Below, one piece after another: positions 1 to 10,185 of a stretch of 64,000 bases of DNA. The position numbers and the translations under genes are program-made. Within the stretch, counting starts at the first letter, position 1. Every line of letters starts with the position of its first letter. The DNA lies in the NCBI GenBank assembly GCA_003243975.1, contig QHBJ01000006.1, positions 1 through 64,000 on the forward strand. The letters run 5' to 3'. This DNA comes from Candidatus Meridianibacter frigidus. Lineage in GTDB: Bacteria; Vulcanimicrobiota; Vulcanimicrobiia; Vulcanimicrobiales; Vulcanimicrobiaceae. The notes beneath the pieces were generated by a model. The model was not told where the DNA came from. It searched no databases and worked only from the letters and a program-made list of their open reading frames with translations.

Positions 1-2712
1 GGCTCGGGCGAAGCCGACATGCGCTCCGACATCATTCACGGCAACGGCATGTACAAATCCAACGACGCCGGCGTTACGTGGAAGCGCATCGGACTGGAAA
101 ACACGCGCCAGATCTCGCGCATCATCGTGGATCCGCGCGACGCCGGCCATCTGTATGTAGCGGCCCTGGGACACGCGTACGGACCCAACGAGCAACGCGG
201 TGTCTTCGAAAGCCGCGATGGCGGAGCATCGTGGCAGAAAATTCTTTACAGGGACGCCGACACCGGCGCCGTCGATCTGGCAATGGACTCGCAGGACTCA
301 AGAGTGCTGCTCGCTTCGCTCTGGCAAACGCGGCGGCCGCCTTGGAACATCTATCCGCCGTCGAGCGGGCCAGGCAGTGGTTTGTACAGATCCTCCGACG
401 CAGGAAAGACATGGTCGCGCATAACGGCCGGGCTTCCGAGCGGGCGCCTCGGTAAGATCGGCATCGCTTTTGCGCCCGGAGATGGACGCCGAGCGTACGC
501 GGTGGTCGATTCACCGGACGCGGGCGGCCTGTACCGGTCGGATGATCGAGGCAACAGCTGGACGTTGCGCGACAACGAAAGGCGAATCTGGCAGCTCGGC
601 TGGTACTTCTCGCACGTCGCCGTCGATCCTCAGAACGAAAACACCGTTTACGTTTCCGACACGGCGCTCTACCGCTCGAACGACGGCGGCCGATCGTTCG
701 ATGCGATCAAAGGCGCACCGGGTGGCGACGACTATCACATGTTATGGATCGATCCGGCCAATGGCGCGCGCATGATTCTTGCGAGCGATCAAGGCGCCAT
801 TATTACGCTAAATCGGGGACGCAGCTGGAGCAGCTGGTACAACCAGCCGACCGCGCAGTTCTACCACGTAGCGACCGACAATCGCTTTCCTTACTGGATC
901 TACGGCGCGCAACAAGACAGCGGCGCCGTTGCCACACCAAGCCGCAGTTCGCATCTCGGAATCTCGATGCGTGACTGGAAACCGATCACTGCCGGCGGCG
1001 AGAGCGGTTACATTGCTCCCGACCCGCAAGATCCGCAGAGCATTTACGGCACGAACGTCGAGCACGAAAACCTTTCCACGGAGCAGGATCAAGATCTCTC
1101 GGTTGAGCTCGCGCATCCCGCAATCTATCGGCATGCGTGGACCCTGCCGCTGGTGATCTCGCCGAGTGACAATGCGCTCTACTATAGTACGAACGTGCTC
1201 TTTCGCAGCCGAAACCGAGGCCGGAGCTGGCAGATCGTTAGCCGCGACTTGACCCGTGCGGACCCCGGGGTTCCCCAGAACCTCGACAATCCAGGTGCCA
1301 GCGATAGGCACGGGGGCCGCCGTCAAGGCGTCATCTACACCATCGCTCCGTCGCCGCTGTCGGCCGTTACCATTTGGGCTGGAACCGACGACGGAAAGAT
1401 TTGGCTTTCCACCGACGATGCAAGAACGTGGCGAGATGTAACTCCGCCTCAGTTGGGCCCCTGGAGCAAGGTTGGGATCATCGAGGCCTCGCACGGCAAC
1501 GTGCAAACTGCATATGCGGCCGTGGACCGCCACCGCTTGGAAGACGACCGGCCTTACATCTACCGCACGCAGGACTCCGGTAAGACGTGGACCCTGATTA
1601 CTTCCGGGCTTCCGATGGCAAATTTCGTTAATGCGGTGCGCGAGGATCCCATCACGCCCGGCCTGCTGTTTGCAGGAACCGAAAGCGGCGTGTACGTCTC
1701 CTTCGATGCGGGGACGGCATGGTCGTCGCTGATCCAGAATATGCCGGTCGTTTCCGTTCGGGATCTTTCCATCCGGCAGAACGACCTGGTCATCGCAACG
1801 CACGGCCGCTCGTTCTGGGTGCTTGACGATATAGCGGCGCTACGCGACCTACGCCTTAAGGCAGACCCGACAGATCAGTTGTTCTCCACCGCTCAGACCG
1901 TTCGAATGAAAAGCGCCGACGACGAAGGCACGCCCTTGCCCAAGGGTTTCGCACAAGCCAATAATCCACCAACCGGCGCGGTCTTCGATTACTATCTCAA
2001 CCGGCCGGCGGTTGTCTCGCTCGAAATCAGCGACGCGCACGACAACGTAGTTCGCCGCTTCTCCAGCACCGAGAAGCCGGAGGCGATAAACCCCAAAGCG
2101 CTCAGCATAACGCCGGATTGGCCCGCGCCCCCGCAAGTGCTCTCCGGTGACCCGGGCATGCACCGTTTCGTATGGAATTTGCGCACCCAAGGCGCCGCCG
2201 GCATGGGTCGCGGCCCGCTCGCCCTTCCTGGCCGGTATCGCGTGCAGTTGCGCGCGGGACAAACAACTATGAGTCATCTCTTCATGGTACGCGAAGACCC
2301 TCGCGTGCGCGCCGGCATCGGCGCTCTGCAGCAGCAGTACACACTCTCCGAATCCTTGGATCGCGCGCGCGCCCGGGCTGATGATGCGGTAGCCGAAGCG
2401 ACCCGCATGCGAGCAGCGTTAATGAAAAAGCGCCCACGCTCCCCGGTGCTGGCCCAGCTCGATGCCGTCGCGGGTGTGCCCGCACCGCAAGATCCGGACG
2501 ACTCCATCGGCGCACCACAAACCAATCTGCATTCGCTGCTTTACTTGCAGAACGCCCTCGAAGGTTTATTTGCCGGCGTGCAAAGCGCGGACGCGGCACC
2601 CACCGCCGGTCAGATAAGCGCTGCCCACATCTACACGACCGAACTCGATGCTGCCATCGCACGCTGGCAGACGGTGCGCGCGCAAGCGCAGCGCGCGCTT
2701 ACTTCGCCTTAA
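1..2712 (+). CDS. Sortilin/VPS10-like BNR-repeat glycosidase-type protein, 5' end outside window
   Basis: The reading frame is already open at base 1 (codons for GSGEAD precede the first ATG at 19), so the gene begins upstream of the window. About 900 residues are visible. The protein carries many Asp-box (BNR) repeats of the form S-x-D-x-G-x-T-W, for example KSNDAGVTW, RSSDAGKTW, RSDDRGNSW, RSNDGGRSF and RTQDSGKTW, spread over the first 570 residues. This predicts a beta-propeller of the sortilin/VPS10 type. A beta-rich and then helical tail follows after residue 600. Such proteins are large secreted or periplasmic bacterial proteins, often annotated as glycosyl hydrolases without a proven substrate. 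The stop overlaps the convergent S10 peptidase stop by 4 nt. The signal peptide, if any, lies outside the window. Confidence 0.9.
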   Translation, partial: GSGEADMRSDIIHGNGMYKSNDAGVTWKRIGLENTRQISRIIVDPRDAGHLYVAALGHAYGPNEQRGVFESRDGGASWQKILYRDADTGAVDLAMDSQDSRVLLASLWQTRRPPWNIYPPSSGPGSGLYRSSDAGKTWSRITAGLPSGRLGKIGIAFAPGDGRRAYAVVDSPDAGGLYRSDDRGNSWTLRDNERRIWQLGWYFSHVAVDPQNENTVYVSDTALYRSNDGGRSFDAIKGAPGGDDYHMLWIDPANGARMILASDQGAIITLNRGRSWSSWYNQPTAQFYHVATDNRFPYWIYGAQQDSGAVATPSRSSHLGISMRDWKPITAGGESGYIAPDPQDPQSIYGTNVEHENLSTEQDQDLSVELAHPAIYRHAWTLPLVISPSDNALYYSTNVLFRSRNRGRSWQIVSRDLTRADPGVPQNLDNPGASDRHGGRRQGVIYTIAPSPLSAVTIWAGTDDGKIWLSTDDARTWRDVTPPQLGPWSKVGIIEASHGNVQTAYAAVDRHRLEDDRPYIYRTQDSGKTWTLITSGLPMANFVNAVREDPITPGLLFAGTESGVYVSFDAGTAWSSLIQNMPVVSVRDLSIRQNDLVIATHGRSFWVLDDIAALRDLRLKADPTDQLFSTAQTVRMKSADDEGTPLPKGFAQANNPPTGAVFDYYLNRPAVVSLEISDAHDNVVRRFSSTEKPEAINPKALSITPDWPAPPQVLSGDPGMHRFVWNLRTQGAAGMGRGPLALPGRYRVQLRAGQTTMSHLFMVREDPRVRAGIGALQQQYTLSESLDRARARADDAVAEATRMRAALMKKRPRSPVLAQLDAVAGVPAPQDPDDSIGAPQTNLHSLLYLQNALEGLFAGVQSADAAPTAGQISAAHIYTTELDAAIARWQTVRAQAQRALTSP

Positions 2713-4193
2713 GGGGCGGCCTCTTGGTAGAAACGTACCAGATCACTGCGGAATTTTGCCAGCGCGGGCGTGTTCAGATAGATCATGTGTCCCGACTGGT
2801 AGTAGGTAAACTCAATATGGGAGCGTATTGCGGACGGCAAATCGAGATGGTTGAGCGTGTACTCGGTCGCGAAGAATGGCGTCGCGAAATCAAAGTAGCC
2901 ATTCGCGGACAGTACGTGCAGGTGCGGGTTTTTGACCAATGCATTCTGCAAATCGCCGGCCACGTCGGTAGCAACCGGCGCACTGCGCGGGCCGCGGTTC
3001 CAGTTCCACGCTCGCCCCACCACGGGATAGTTCGTAGCAAAGTACTCCAGGTTGGTCTTGAATCCTAAATCCTTGCGTACATAGTCGTTGAACGCGCCCA
3101 CGAACGCGCCACTCATGGCAACGTCCGAGGGATCATAATCCGCAGAGTCGCCCATCCGGTCCACATCGTACCCCACAAACCGGCCGTCGAGGCGGCCGAT
3201 CGTTTGACCCTCGTTGCGATAAAGTTCTTTTTCAAAGCGTCCGGGCGGCACGCGCAGTTGAGACTGCAGAATGTATACGCTGCTCAGACCGGTGTATTCG
3301 TGCAGGCGTTGCGCTACCGCATCGCGCTCGGCGGGCGGCAGGTCGGCCCCCTTCATGAGCGCCTGCGTGTAGGGCCCGGCCGCAAAAGCGCGCACGCTGC
3401 GCAGGAATGCATCCAGATCAGCCGGTTTGTTGGGCAATTTTCCGTGATACCATGCGGTGGCGGCCTGCGTGGGGAGAAAGGCGATGTAGGGGAGATCGCT
3501 GCCCCCGTCTGTAGCGATCAGCGATTCGAAGTTGAGGACGGTCGAGAGTAAAATGACACCATTGAACGACATGCCGCGCGATTGCAGGTAATTCACCAAG
3601 TTCGCCGCACGCGCGGTGCCGTAGCTCTCGCCGAACAGGAACTTCGGCGAATTCCAGCGCGCATTGCGCGAGACATACTGCTCGATAAACTGACCGAACG
3701 CGCGAACGTCTTCGTCGACGCCCCAGAAGTTTTTTCCGTCGCCTTTTCCGGCCACACGGCTGAAGCCCGTACCGACCGCGTCGACAAAAACGAGATCCGT
3801 TTTGTCCAATAAAGAGTACGGGTTATCGGTGAGGACAAAGGGAGCTGGCGCGCTGGCTTGTGCGTCCGGCGTCTGCACGCGTTTGGGACCGATGGAGCCC
3901 ATGCGCAGCCAGACCGATGAAGAACCCGGGCCGCCGTTAAAGCAGAACGTGATGGGCCGGCGGCTCGAATCGCCGGTGGCAACGTAGGCAGTATAAAAAA
4001 CGCTCGCGATCGGCGACTGCTGCTCGTTGCGCAACAGCATCGTGGCGGCAGTTGCAGTGTAGGGAATGCGGCGACCGTCAATACTTACCGCGTGCTGCGT
4101 AACGGAGCGTTTTTCGGGCGGTACCGGAGCGCTACGCGGCGTGGCGCCCAGCAGCCAGACAAATATGAGAACGACCGGGAGTGCACGCTTCAT
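2709..4193 (-). CDS. Peptidase S10 family serine carboxypeptidase, secreted
   Basis: The protein has the S10 hallmarks: an oxyanion-hole region FCFNGGPGSSS, the nucleophile motif GESYGT, a late Asp in NGYFDFATP and a catalytic His in YYQSGHMIYL. These enzymes release C-terminal residues from peptides, usually outside the cytoplasm. I chose the ATG at 4193 because it opens directly onto a signal peptide (MKRALPVVLIFVWLLG, then an Ala/Pro region). A GTG at 4232 in the same frame would overlap the upstream acyl-CoA synthetase stop in a GTGA junction and add 13 residues before the signal peptide. That start is also possible by translational coupling. Mature length of about 480 residues is normal for the family. 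Confidence 0.9.
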   Translation of the reverse strand: MKRALPVVLIFVWLLGATPRSAPVPPEKRSVTQHAVSIDGRRIPYTATAATMLLRNEQQSPIASVFYTAYVATGDSSRRPITFCFNGGPGSSSVWLRMGSIGPKRVQTPDAQASAPAPFVLTDNPYSLLDKTDLVFVDAVGTGFSRVAGKGDGKNFWGVDEDVRAFGQFIEQYVSRNARWNSPKFLFGESYGTARAANLVNYLQSRGMSFNGVILLSTVLNFESLIATDGGSDLPYIAFLPTQAATAWYHGKLPNKPADLDAFLRSVRAFAAGPYTQALMKGADLPPAERDAVAQRLHEYTGLSSVYILQSQLRVPPGRFEKELYRNEGQTIGRLDGRFVGYDVDRMGDSADYDPSDVAMSGAFVGAFNDYVRKDLGFKTNLEYFATNYPVVGRAWNWNRGPRSAPVATDVAGDLQNALVKNPHLHVLSANGYFDFATPFFATEYTLNHLDLPSAIRSHIEFTYYQSGHMIYLNTPALAKFRSDLVRFYQEAAP

Positions 4194-4228
4194 CGGAAAC
4201 GCATTCGCCTCATCGGGGCAAAGCCACT

Positions 4229-6016
4229 TCACATTTGCCGGGCATACATCTGCGCGATCTCCGCGGCGAACGTTTGCTCGACGACACGACGCTTGACTTT
4301 GAGGGTCGGCGAAAGCTCGCCGCCCTCGACGCTGAGTTCGCGCGGCAGAATACCTACACGGCGCACTTGCTCGAAAGTCGCAAGGTCGCGTGTGTGTTCG
4401 CGCACTTCCTGCGCAATGAAGGCGCGAACGTCCTCGCGATTGGCCAGCTCTTCGGCGGCAATGTCAGGGCCGATTCCCAGGTGCGCGCGCACCAGATCGA
4501 AGTTCGGCGAAATCAGCGCCGCCGGGTGCGGCTGCGATTCTCCGACCAGCATGACTTGATTGATGTAGATCGAGCGTTTAATGGCGCTCTCGACCCGCGC
4601 AGGAGCGATAAACTTTCCGCCCGATGTCTTGAAGAGTTCACGCTTGCGGTCGGTAATCCGCAGATAGCCCCGGGCATCCGCGGTTCCGACGTCGCCGGTC
4701 TTGTACCAGCCATCCTCCATGACAGCCGCCGAAGCGCCTTCATTTCTATAGTAGCCTCGCATGACATTACGGCCTTTGACCATGATCTCGCCATCCGGCG
4801 TCAACTTGACTTGCACGCCGGGAATTGGCTTGCCGACGGTTCCATAATCGTTATCCTCGAGGCGGTTGACGGAGACGACGGGCGAGCATTCGGTGGGGCC
4901 GTAGCCCTCCAAAACCGCAATCCCCAAAGCCAGCAGCGTCATGGCGGTGTCCGGATGCAACGGGGCGCTCCCGCTGACCAAGAATTTCACGGAACCCAGC
5001 CCCAGCATCGGGCGTACCTTTTTTAGCACGAGCGGGCGCGCAAGCATGTACTGCGCAGTAATCGCCGGCGAAGGGCGCCGGCCGAAGCTCTTGCTGTGCA
5101 TGTAGTCGCGCCCCACCCGCAGGGCCCACGGCACGAGCTTGGCTTTGAGGCCGCCTTGCGCCAGCGCGCGCTCGGCCACGGCAGCGACCATGCGTTCCAA
5201 GATGCGCGGCACCAGCGTAATCACCACCGGACGCACGTCGCGCAAATCGGCGAGCAGTGCTTCGGCGCGGTGGCAGATATGGTAACGCACGCCCGTGCGG
5301 ATGTAACCGTGAGCAATCATGTGTTCGTAAATGTGCGAGAACGGCAGGACGGAAAGAACCGCGTCGCCGCGTTTTACCGCGGCGAAGGCGTAATCGAAGG
5401 AAGATTCCGTCGTGAACGCCAGGTTGTCGTGCGTGAGCATCACGCCCTTGGGTGTCCCGGTCGTTCCCGAAGTGTAGATCAGAACCGCCAAATCTTCGGG
5501 CGAAATAGACCCTTCGTACTGCGCCGGCAACTCTGGGTGCGACGCCTTCGCCCGCTCGCCGCGCTGCTCTAAGGCGAGCAGCGATGCATCGCCGCCTTCA
5601 GCGAACACGAACGTCTGCGGAAGCGCACGCCCGATCGGCTCGAGCCGCTTCAACGCCGCACGAGAATGAATCAAGAGTACTTTTGCCTGGGAGTCCTCCA
5701 GAATGTACTGCACTTGGTCGAGCGCTTGCGTTGGAAAGATCGGGACGACGACGCAGCCGGCAAGAAGAATCGCGAAGTCGGAGATAAGCCAGTCCACGCA
5801 GTTCGGGGAGAGCAACGCTACGCGGTCTCCGGCACCGAGGTCCAAATCGCGTAGCCCGCAGGCCAAACTTTCGATGCGCGTGAGCGCTTGCCGGCTTGAA
5901 AGCGAAGTCCATTCGCCCCGATCGTTGCGTTCCAGCAAACAATCGTTGCGCTCTCGGCTCAGCGCCGACCGAATGAAATGCGGCAGCGTCTGCATGAAAG
6001 GATCAGCGTTTTGCAT
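4229..6016 (-). CDS. Long-chain fatty-acid--CoA ligase (AMP-forming)
   Basis: This 595-residue ANL-superfamily enzyme activates fatty acids with ATP and CoA. The P-loop-like AMP-binding motif IYTSGTTGTPKG is present, followed by GYGPTE around the adenylate pocket, the hinge region GWYKTGD and the C-terminal motif DRKRELFKTSGGK. These order as expected for the long-chain FadD/FAA-type family, including the characteristic FKTSGGK lysine region. The ATG at 6016 gives a normal N-terminus. It follows the comEA locus on the same strand by about 40 nt and its TGA overlaps a GTG of the S10 gene. The substrate range cannot be read from sequence. Confidence 0.93.
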   Translation of the reverse strand: MQNADPFMQTLPHFIRSALSRERNDCLLERNDRGEWTSLSSRQALTRIESLACGLRDLDLGAGDRVALLSPNCVDWLISDFAILLAGCVVVPIFPTQALDQVQYILEDSQAKVLLIHSRAALKRLEPIGRALPQTFVFAEGGDASLLALEQRGERAKASHPELPAQYEGSISPEDLAVLIYTSGTTGTPKGVMLTHDNLAFTTESSFDYAFAAVKRGDAVLSVLPFSHIYEHMIAHGYIRTGVRYHICHRAEALLADLRDVRPVVITLVPRILERMVAAVAERALAQGGLKAKLVPWALRVGRDYMHSKSFGRRPSPAITAQYMLARPLVLKKVRPMLGLGSVKFLVSGSAPLHPDTAMTLLALGIAVLEGYGPTECSPVVSVNRLEDNDYGTVGKPIPGVQVKLTPDGEIMVKGRNVMRGYYRNEGASAAVMEDGWYKTGDVGTADARGYLRITDRKRELFKTSGGKFIAPARVESAIKRSIYINQVMLVGESQPHPAALISPNFDLVRAHLGIGPDIAAEELANREDVRAFIAQEVREHTRDLATFEQVRRVGILPRELSVEGGELSPTLKVKRRVVEQTFAAEIAQMYARQM

Positions 6017-6055
6017 GCTGCGCGATTTCGCTTGGCAAAGAGGCCGCCCTTGCGC

Positions 6056-6669
6056 CTACTTTCCCACGATCAAGTACGGCGTAATCGAGTCGATGCGTCT
6101 AGGCGTCATCCCCGCAACGTCGGCAAGTTCGTCCAGCGAGGCGAAGGCGCCGTTGGCGTCGCGAAAGGCGATGAGGCGCGCGGCCATCTCGGGTCCGATG
6201 CCCGGGAGTTGCGCGAGCTCTGATGCGCTGGCGGCGTTGACGTCGATCGGCGCCATCGTAGCCGCCGGCTCCGTTTTCTTCTTCGAATGCTTTTTACGCG
6301 AACGATAGCTCGGCGTCCGCCGACGAGTTGGCGCGGCGCCTGGCGAATAGGCCGTCACCTGCTCGCCGTCTTCCAGCAGTTGCGCTAGATTAATCGCCGT
6401 CGCATCCGCGTCGGAACGCAGGCCACGCGCCGACGAACGGCATCGACTGCCCGCGCACCGCGCGGCAGCCGGAAGAGGCCCGGATAAATCAACGCGCCAG
6501 CAACGTAGACGACCAGCGGGTGCGCGGTAACCGCGTGACGATGCAAGCGCGTTTTCAACCCCGGCTGCATGGGCGCTTGTGCGACGCTTAGGGCTGCGGA
6601 CTTGGCTGGATGCAGGATTGCGGCCAGCACGACCACCATAGCGATGCCGCCGAACAAGTAAACCTTCAC
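6056..6669 (-). pseudogene. comEA: comEA, DNA-uptake protein, disrupted by a single-base frameshift
   Basis: Two overlapping frames together make one ComEA. The first, from a GTG at 6669, encodes a membrane anchor ([15 protein letters not shown]) and an SLBB-type beta segment (VVYVAGALIYPGLFRLPRG). The second ends at 6056 and encodes a linker rich in Lys/Arg and the double helix-hairpin-helix domain (IDVNAASASELAQLPGIGP ... AARLIAFRDANGAF), which binds DNA. Homology switches frame near 6428-6434, where one G appears to be missing: AVDAVRR is followed out of frame by ARGLRSDADA. ComEA is the periplasmic DNA receptor of natural transformation. Either the gene is dead or the base is a sequencing error. 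The comEC relic at 10.2 kb favours real loss. Confidence 0.8.
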
Positions 6670-6740
6670 GAGGGGCTTTCACGCGCGGCGTTTGGGGCGA
6701 AAGAGGGTTCACCGCGGCCGCAGCCGATGTTGAGCCTCTC

Positions 6741-9236
6741 ATGAACACGACCGTACCGGCGCAACGCGATGCGTATGACTTTCGTACCTTCGAACGCGCC
6801 TGGCAGGAACGCTGGGAACGCGAAGGTATCTTCGCCGCGCGCGCCGGCGACAAGCGCCCCAAGTACTATGTGTTGGTGATGTTGCCGTATCCGTCGGGCG
6901 ACCTGCACGTCGGACATGCAAAAAACTACACGTTGGGCGACGTAGTCGCGCGCATGATGCGCATGCTGGGATACAATGTCTTGCATCCGATGGGTTGGGA
7001 CGCGTTCGGGCTGCCGGCCGAAAACGCAGCCATCGAGCGCGGGGTGCATCCCGCCGAGTGGACGCAGGCGAACATCGCGAACATGCGGCGCCAAACGCGC
7101 CTGATGGGCACCAGTTACGATTGGACCCGTGAGATTTCAACGTGCGATCCCGAGTTTTATCGCTGGAATCAATGGCTATTTCTGCGGTTCTACGAGCAGG
7201 GCTTGGCGTACAAACGCGAAGCGCCGGTCAATTGGTGCCCGCGCGACCAAACCGTGCTGGCCAACGAACAAGCCGAAGGCGGCGTCTGCTGGCGATGCGG
7301 CACTGCCGTTGAGCGGCGCAACCTCTCGCAGTGGTTCTTAAAGATTACCCGGTACGCGGACCGTCTGCTCCAGGATCTCGAAAATCTAACCGCGTGGCCC
7401 GAGCGCATTCGTACCATCCAGCGCAACTGGATCGGTCGCAGCGAGGGGCTCACCTTTTCGTTCGGGGTCGAAAACAGCGATGCGACGATCTCCGTCTTCA
7501 CGACGCGTGCCGACACGCTATTTGGCGTTATGTATATCGCTGTCGCTCCCGAGCACCCAGTGGTGGAAAAGCTCCTCCAAATTGCGCCCAAGCGGCGCAA
7601 GAGTGTGGAGGCGTTCCGCGAGAGTTTGAAGTCGAAGTCGGAACTCGAACGAACCAGTCTCATGCAGAAGCAAGGCGTAATCACCGGCGCGTATGCGGTG
7701 AATCCACTCTCCCACGAGCGCGTCCCGATCTACGTCACGAACTACGTGCTCTCGGACTACGGTTCCGGCGCAGTGATGGGGGTGCCCGCTCACGACCAGC
7801 GCGATTTCGAGTTTGCGCGCTCGCATAAACTTCCTATCGCGCAAGTCGTGCTCCCAACCGGCTTGGTTGCGCAAGCACCGTTGACGGAAGCGTATTTGGG
7901 TGAGGGGCGCCTAATCGCAAGCGGCGATTTCACCGGTATGTCCAGCGAGCGCGCACGCGGCGCAATTGCCGACCGCCTCGCGGCCCTGGGCTGCGGTGAC
8001 CGGACGGTGCAATACAAGATTCGCGATTGGCTCATCTCTCGCCAACGGTATTGGGGCACGCCCATTCCCATCGTCTACTGCGAGCGCGACGGCGAAGTAC
8101 CCGTTCCCGACGATCAGCTCCCGGTACGATTGCCGGCAGATGTTGAAATTACGGGTGAAGGTTCGCCGCTTGCCCGCGACGTGCGGTTCGTGCACGCGAG
8201 CTGCCCGAAGTGCGGCGGTCCCGCGCGCCGCGAAACCGACACCATGGATACGTTCTTCGAATCATCATGGTACTATCTGCGCTACACGGATCCGAACAAC
8301 CGCGAGCAAATGTTTCTGCCCGCGACGGCCAACAATTGGATGCCGGTCGATCAATACATCGGTGGCGCAGAGCATGCCGTGTTACATCTGCTCTACTCGC
8401 GCTTTTTCTATAAGTTCATGCACGATGAAGGCTGGGTGAGTGGCCCGGATGAACCCTTTACCCGCCTTTTCAACCAGGGCATGGTTCTGCTCGGCGGTCA
8501 GAAGATGAGCAAGAGCCACGGCAACGTCATCGGAATCGACGACGCCGTTTCCCGGTACGGCGTCGATGCGATGCGGCTGTTCTTGCTCTACGCGACACCG
8601 CCCGAAGACACGATGGACTGGACCGAGGAAGGCGTGAGCGGCCGCGTGCGCTTCGTGAATCGCGTCTGGCGCGCGTGCGAACCGTTTTGCAGGGAAGCCG
8701 CCGCAGTTCCGCTGGACCATATCCCGGCCGCCGCCACGCCCGAGGAGAAGGCGCTGCTACGCGCAGTGCACGTGGCCATCAAGTCGGCGGTTGACGAAAC
8801 CGAGTCACGGCGCATGCACTACAACGTGACGATCGCCAAACTAGACGAATACGTAAATGCGCTGACGGCACTCGGGCAAACCACGCAAACCTCACCCGCG
8901 TTTCTTTATGCGGTTCACGCATTGCCGGTCGTGGTCGCCCCGTTTGCACCGCATTTGGCCGAAGAGCTCTGGCACCGTATGGGACACTCTTCTTCCGTAC
9001 ACATCGAGCGCTACCCCGAGGTGGATCAAACCGCGCTTGCGGTCGAAGAGATTACGCTGGTCCTACAAGTCAATGGAAAGATTCGAGCACGCATTTCGAC
9101 GCGTCCGGGTCTCGATGAAGAAAGCGCATTCGAATTGGCAGTGGCGCAACCGGGCGTTCAAACGCACCTGGACGGCAAAGAAGTGCGCAAGCGCATCTAC
9201 GTCGCCGACCGGCTCTTAAACCTAGTGGTGGGTTAG
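6741..9236 (+). CDS. leuS: Leucine--tRNA ligase
   Basis: This 831-residue class I synthetase charges tRNA-Leu. The HIGH motif is seen as LHVGH at residues 55-59 and KMSKS as KMSKSHGN from residue 588. The zinc-knuckle cysteines ([12 protein letters not shown] ... CWRCG) and an editing domain (CP1) lie between them, and a C-terminal anticodon-binding domain ends in a typical small beta fold (VNGKIRARI). Length is normal for bacterial LeuRS. The start ATG at 6741 precedes the conserved [15 protein letters not shown]. The gene is divergent from comEA with a 71-nt gap that must hold its promoter, and its stop overlaps the convergent epimerase by 4 nt. Confidence 0.98.
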   Translation: MNTTVPAQRDAYDFRTFERAWQERWEREGIFAARAGDKRPKYYVLVMLPYPSGDLHVGHAKNYTLGDVVARMMRMLGYNVLHPMGWDAFGLPAENAAIERGVHPAEWTQANIANMRRQTRLMGTSYDWTREISTCDPEFYRWNQWLFLRFYEQGLAYKREAPVNWCPRDQTVLANEQAEGGVCWRCGTAVERRNLSQWFLKITRYADRLLQDLENLTAWPERIRTIQRNWIGRSEGLTFSFGVENSDATISVFTTRADTLFGVMYIAVAPEHPVVEKLLQIAPKRRKSVEAFRESLKSKSELERTSLMQKQGVITGAYAVNPLSHERVPIYVTNYVLSDYGSGAVMGVPAHDQRDFEFARSHKLPIAQVVLPTGLVAQAPLTEAYLGEGRLIASGDFTGMSSERARGAIADRLAALGCGDRTVQYKIRDWLISRQRYWGTPIPIVYCERDGEVPVPDDQLPVRLPADVEITGEGSPLARDVRFVHASCPKCGGPARRETDTMDTFFESSWYYLRYTDPNNREQMFLPATANNWMPVDQYIGGAEHAVLHLLYSRFFYKFMHDEGWVSGPDEPFTRLFNQGMVLLGGQKMSKSHGNVIGIDDAVSRYGVDAMRLFLLYATPPEDTMDWTEEGVSGRVRFVNRVWRACEPFCREAAAVPLDHIPAAATPEEKALLRAVHVAIKSAVDETESRRMHYNVTIAKLDEYVNALTALGQTTQTSPAFLYAVHALPVVVAPFAPHLAEELWHRMGHSSSVHIERYPEVDQTALAVEEITLVLQVNGKIRARISTRPGLDEESAFELAVAQPGVQTHLDGKEVRKRIYVADRLLNLVVG

Positions 9237-10174
9237 CTTCCGGCCAGCGCCTGCGCTCGCTTGAAGTACTCGACCGTTTCGGCCATCCCGCTTCTCAGGT
9301 CGGTCTGCGGACCCCAGCCCATCTCGCTGCGCACCAGCGCAATATCGAACACCGCATCGCGGACGTCTCCCGCACGCTTCTCAGCGCGCACGACCGGGGC
9401 TTCAAAACTTGTAGCCGCGCAAAGCGCCCGATAGATTTCATTGACGCTCGTGCGCTTGCCGGTTCCGACCACAAAGCAGGATCCGCTTCCCCGTTGGAGC
9501 GCAGCGACGTTTAAAGCGGCAACATCTTTCACGTAGACGTAATCGCGCGTCTGCTCGCCGTCCCAGTCGATGCGAATCTCTTCCTTATTTAAGAAACGGG
9601 CGATAAAGATGGCGATCACTCCGGCCTCGCCGTTGGGGTCCTGCCTTGGCCCGTAGACGTTTCCGTACCGCAGCGCGGTAAAATCCAACCCGTGCTCGAG
9701 TCTATAAAACCGTAGATAATGTTCGGCCACCATTTTTGTTATACCGTACGGTGAAACGGGCCGCTGCGGGGTTTGCTCGTTGATGGGCAGGCGTTCGGGA
9801 TTTCCGTAGGTGGCGCCGCTCGAAGCGAAGATCACTTTGCGCGCGCCCGCCTTGACCGCATTCTCGAGTACATTGAGCAGACCGACAACGTTGACTTGCG
9901 CATCGAGCACCGGATCGCGGGCGCCGATCGTGACGCTATGCTGCGCGGCGTGATGCGATATGAGGTCGGGCTTGAAATCCTGAAAAATTCGCGCGATGTT
10001 TTCATCGCGGATGTCGCTGTGGATGAAGGACGCTCGGTCGGGTACGTTGATGCGCCGCCCGCCGCCATGCTCCCACAGCGAATCGATTACCAGTACGTCG
10101 TGACCTGCGCCTAGGAAGGCGTCCGCGACGTGCGAGCCGATGAAGCCGGCGCCGCCGGTGACGATAATGCGCAT
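9233..10174 (-). CDS. NAD-dependent sugar-nucleotide epimerase/dehydratase (UDP-glucose 4-epimerase-like)
   Basis: An extended short-chain dehydrogenase of 313 residues. The Rossmann motif GGAGFIGS is at residues 7-14, the catalytic Tyr/Lys pair is SPYGITK (Y143, K147), a Ser-Ser-Gly strand (FASSGATYG) precedes it, and the substrate-side motif [12 protein letters not shown] follows. These are the features of GalE-like 4-epimerases acting on nucleotide sugars for envelope polysaccharide. The exact sugar is not predictable. It stands alone, convergent with leuS and divergent from the comEC relic, so it does not belong to a sugar operon here. Confidence 0.9.
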   Translation of the reverse strand: MRIIVTGGAGFIGSHVADAFLGAGHDVLVIDSLWEHGGGRRINVPDRASFIHSDIRDENIARIFQDFKPDLISHHAAQHSVTIGARDPVLDAQVNVVGLLNVLENAVKAGARKVIFASSGATYGNPERLPINEQTPQRPVSPYGITKMVAEHYLRFYRLEHGLDFTALRYGNVYGPRQDPNGEAGVIAIFIARFLNKEEIRIDWDGEQTRDYVYVKDVAALNVAALQRGSGSCFVVGTGKRTSVNEIYRALCAATSFEAPVVRAEKRAGDVRDAVFDIALVRSEMGWGPQTDLRSGMAETVEYFKRAQALAGS

Positions 10175-10185
10175 CGGGCCCCGGT

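Noticed and set aside
808-1803. Long antisense open frame of 331 codons opposite the propeller gene
   Set aside because: Arg/Gly-rich, no motif, entirely inside a gene with clear BNR repeats; a GC-driven shadow.
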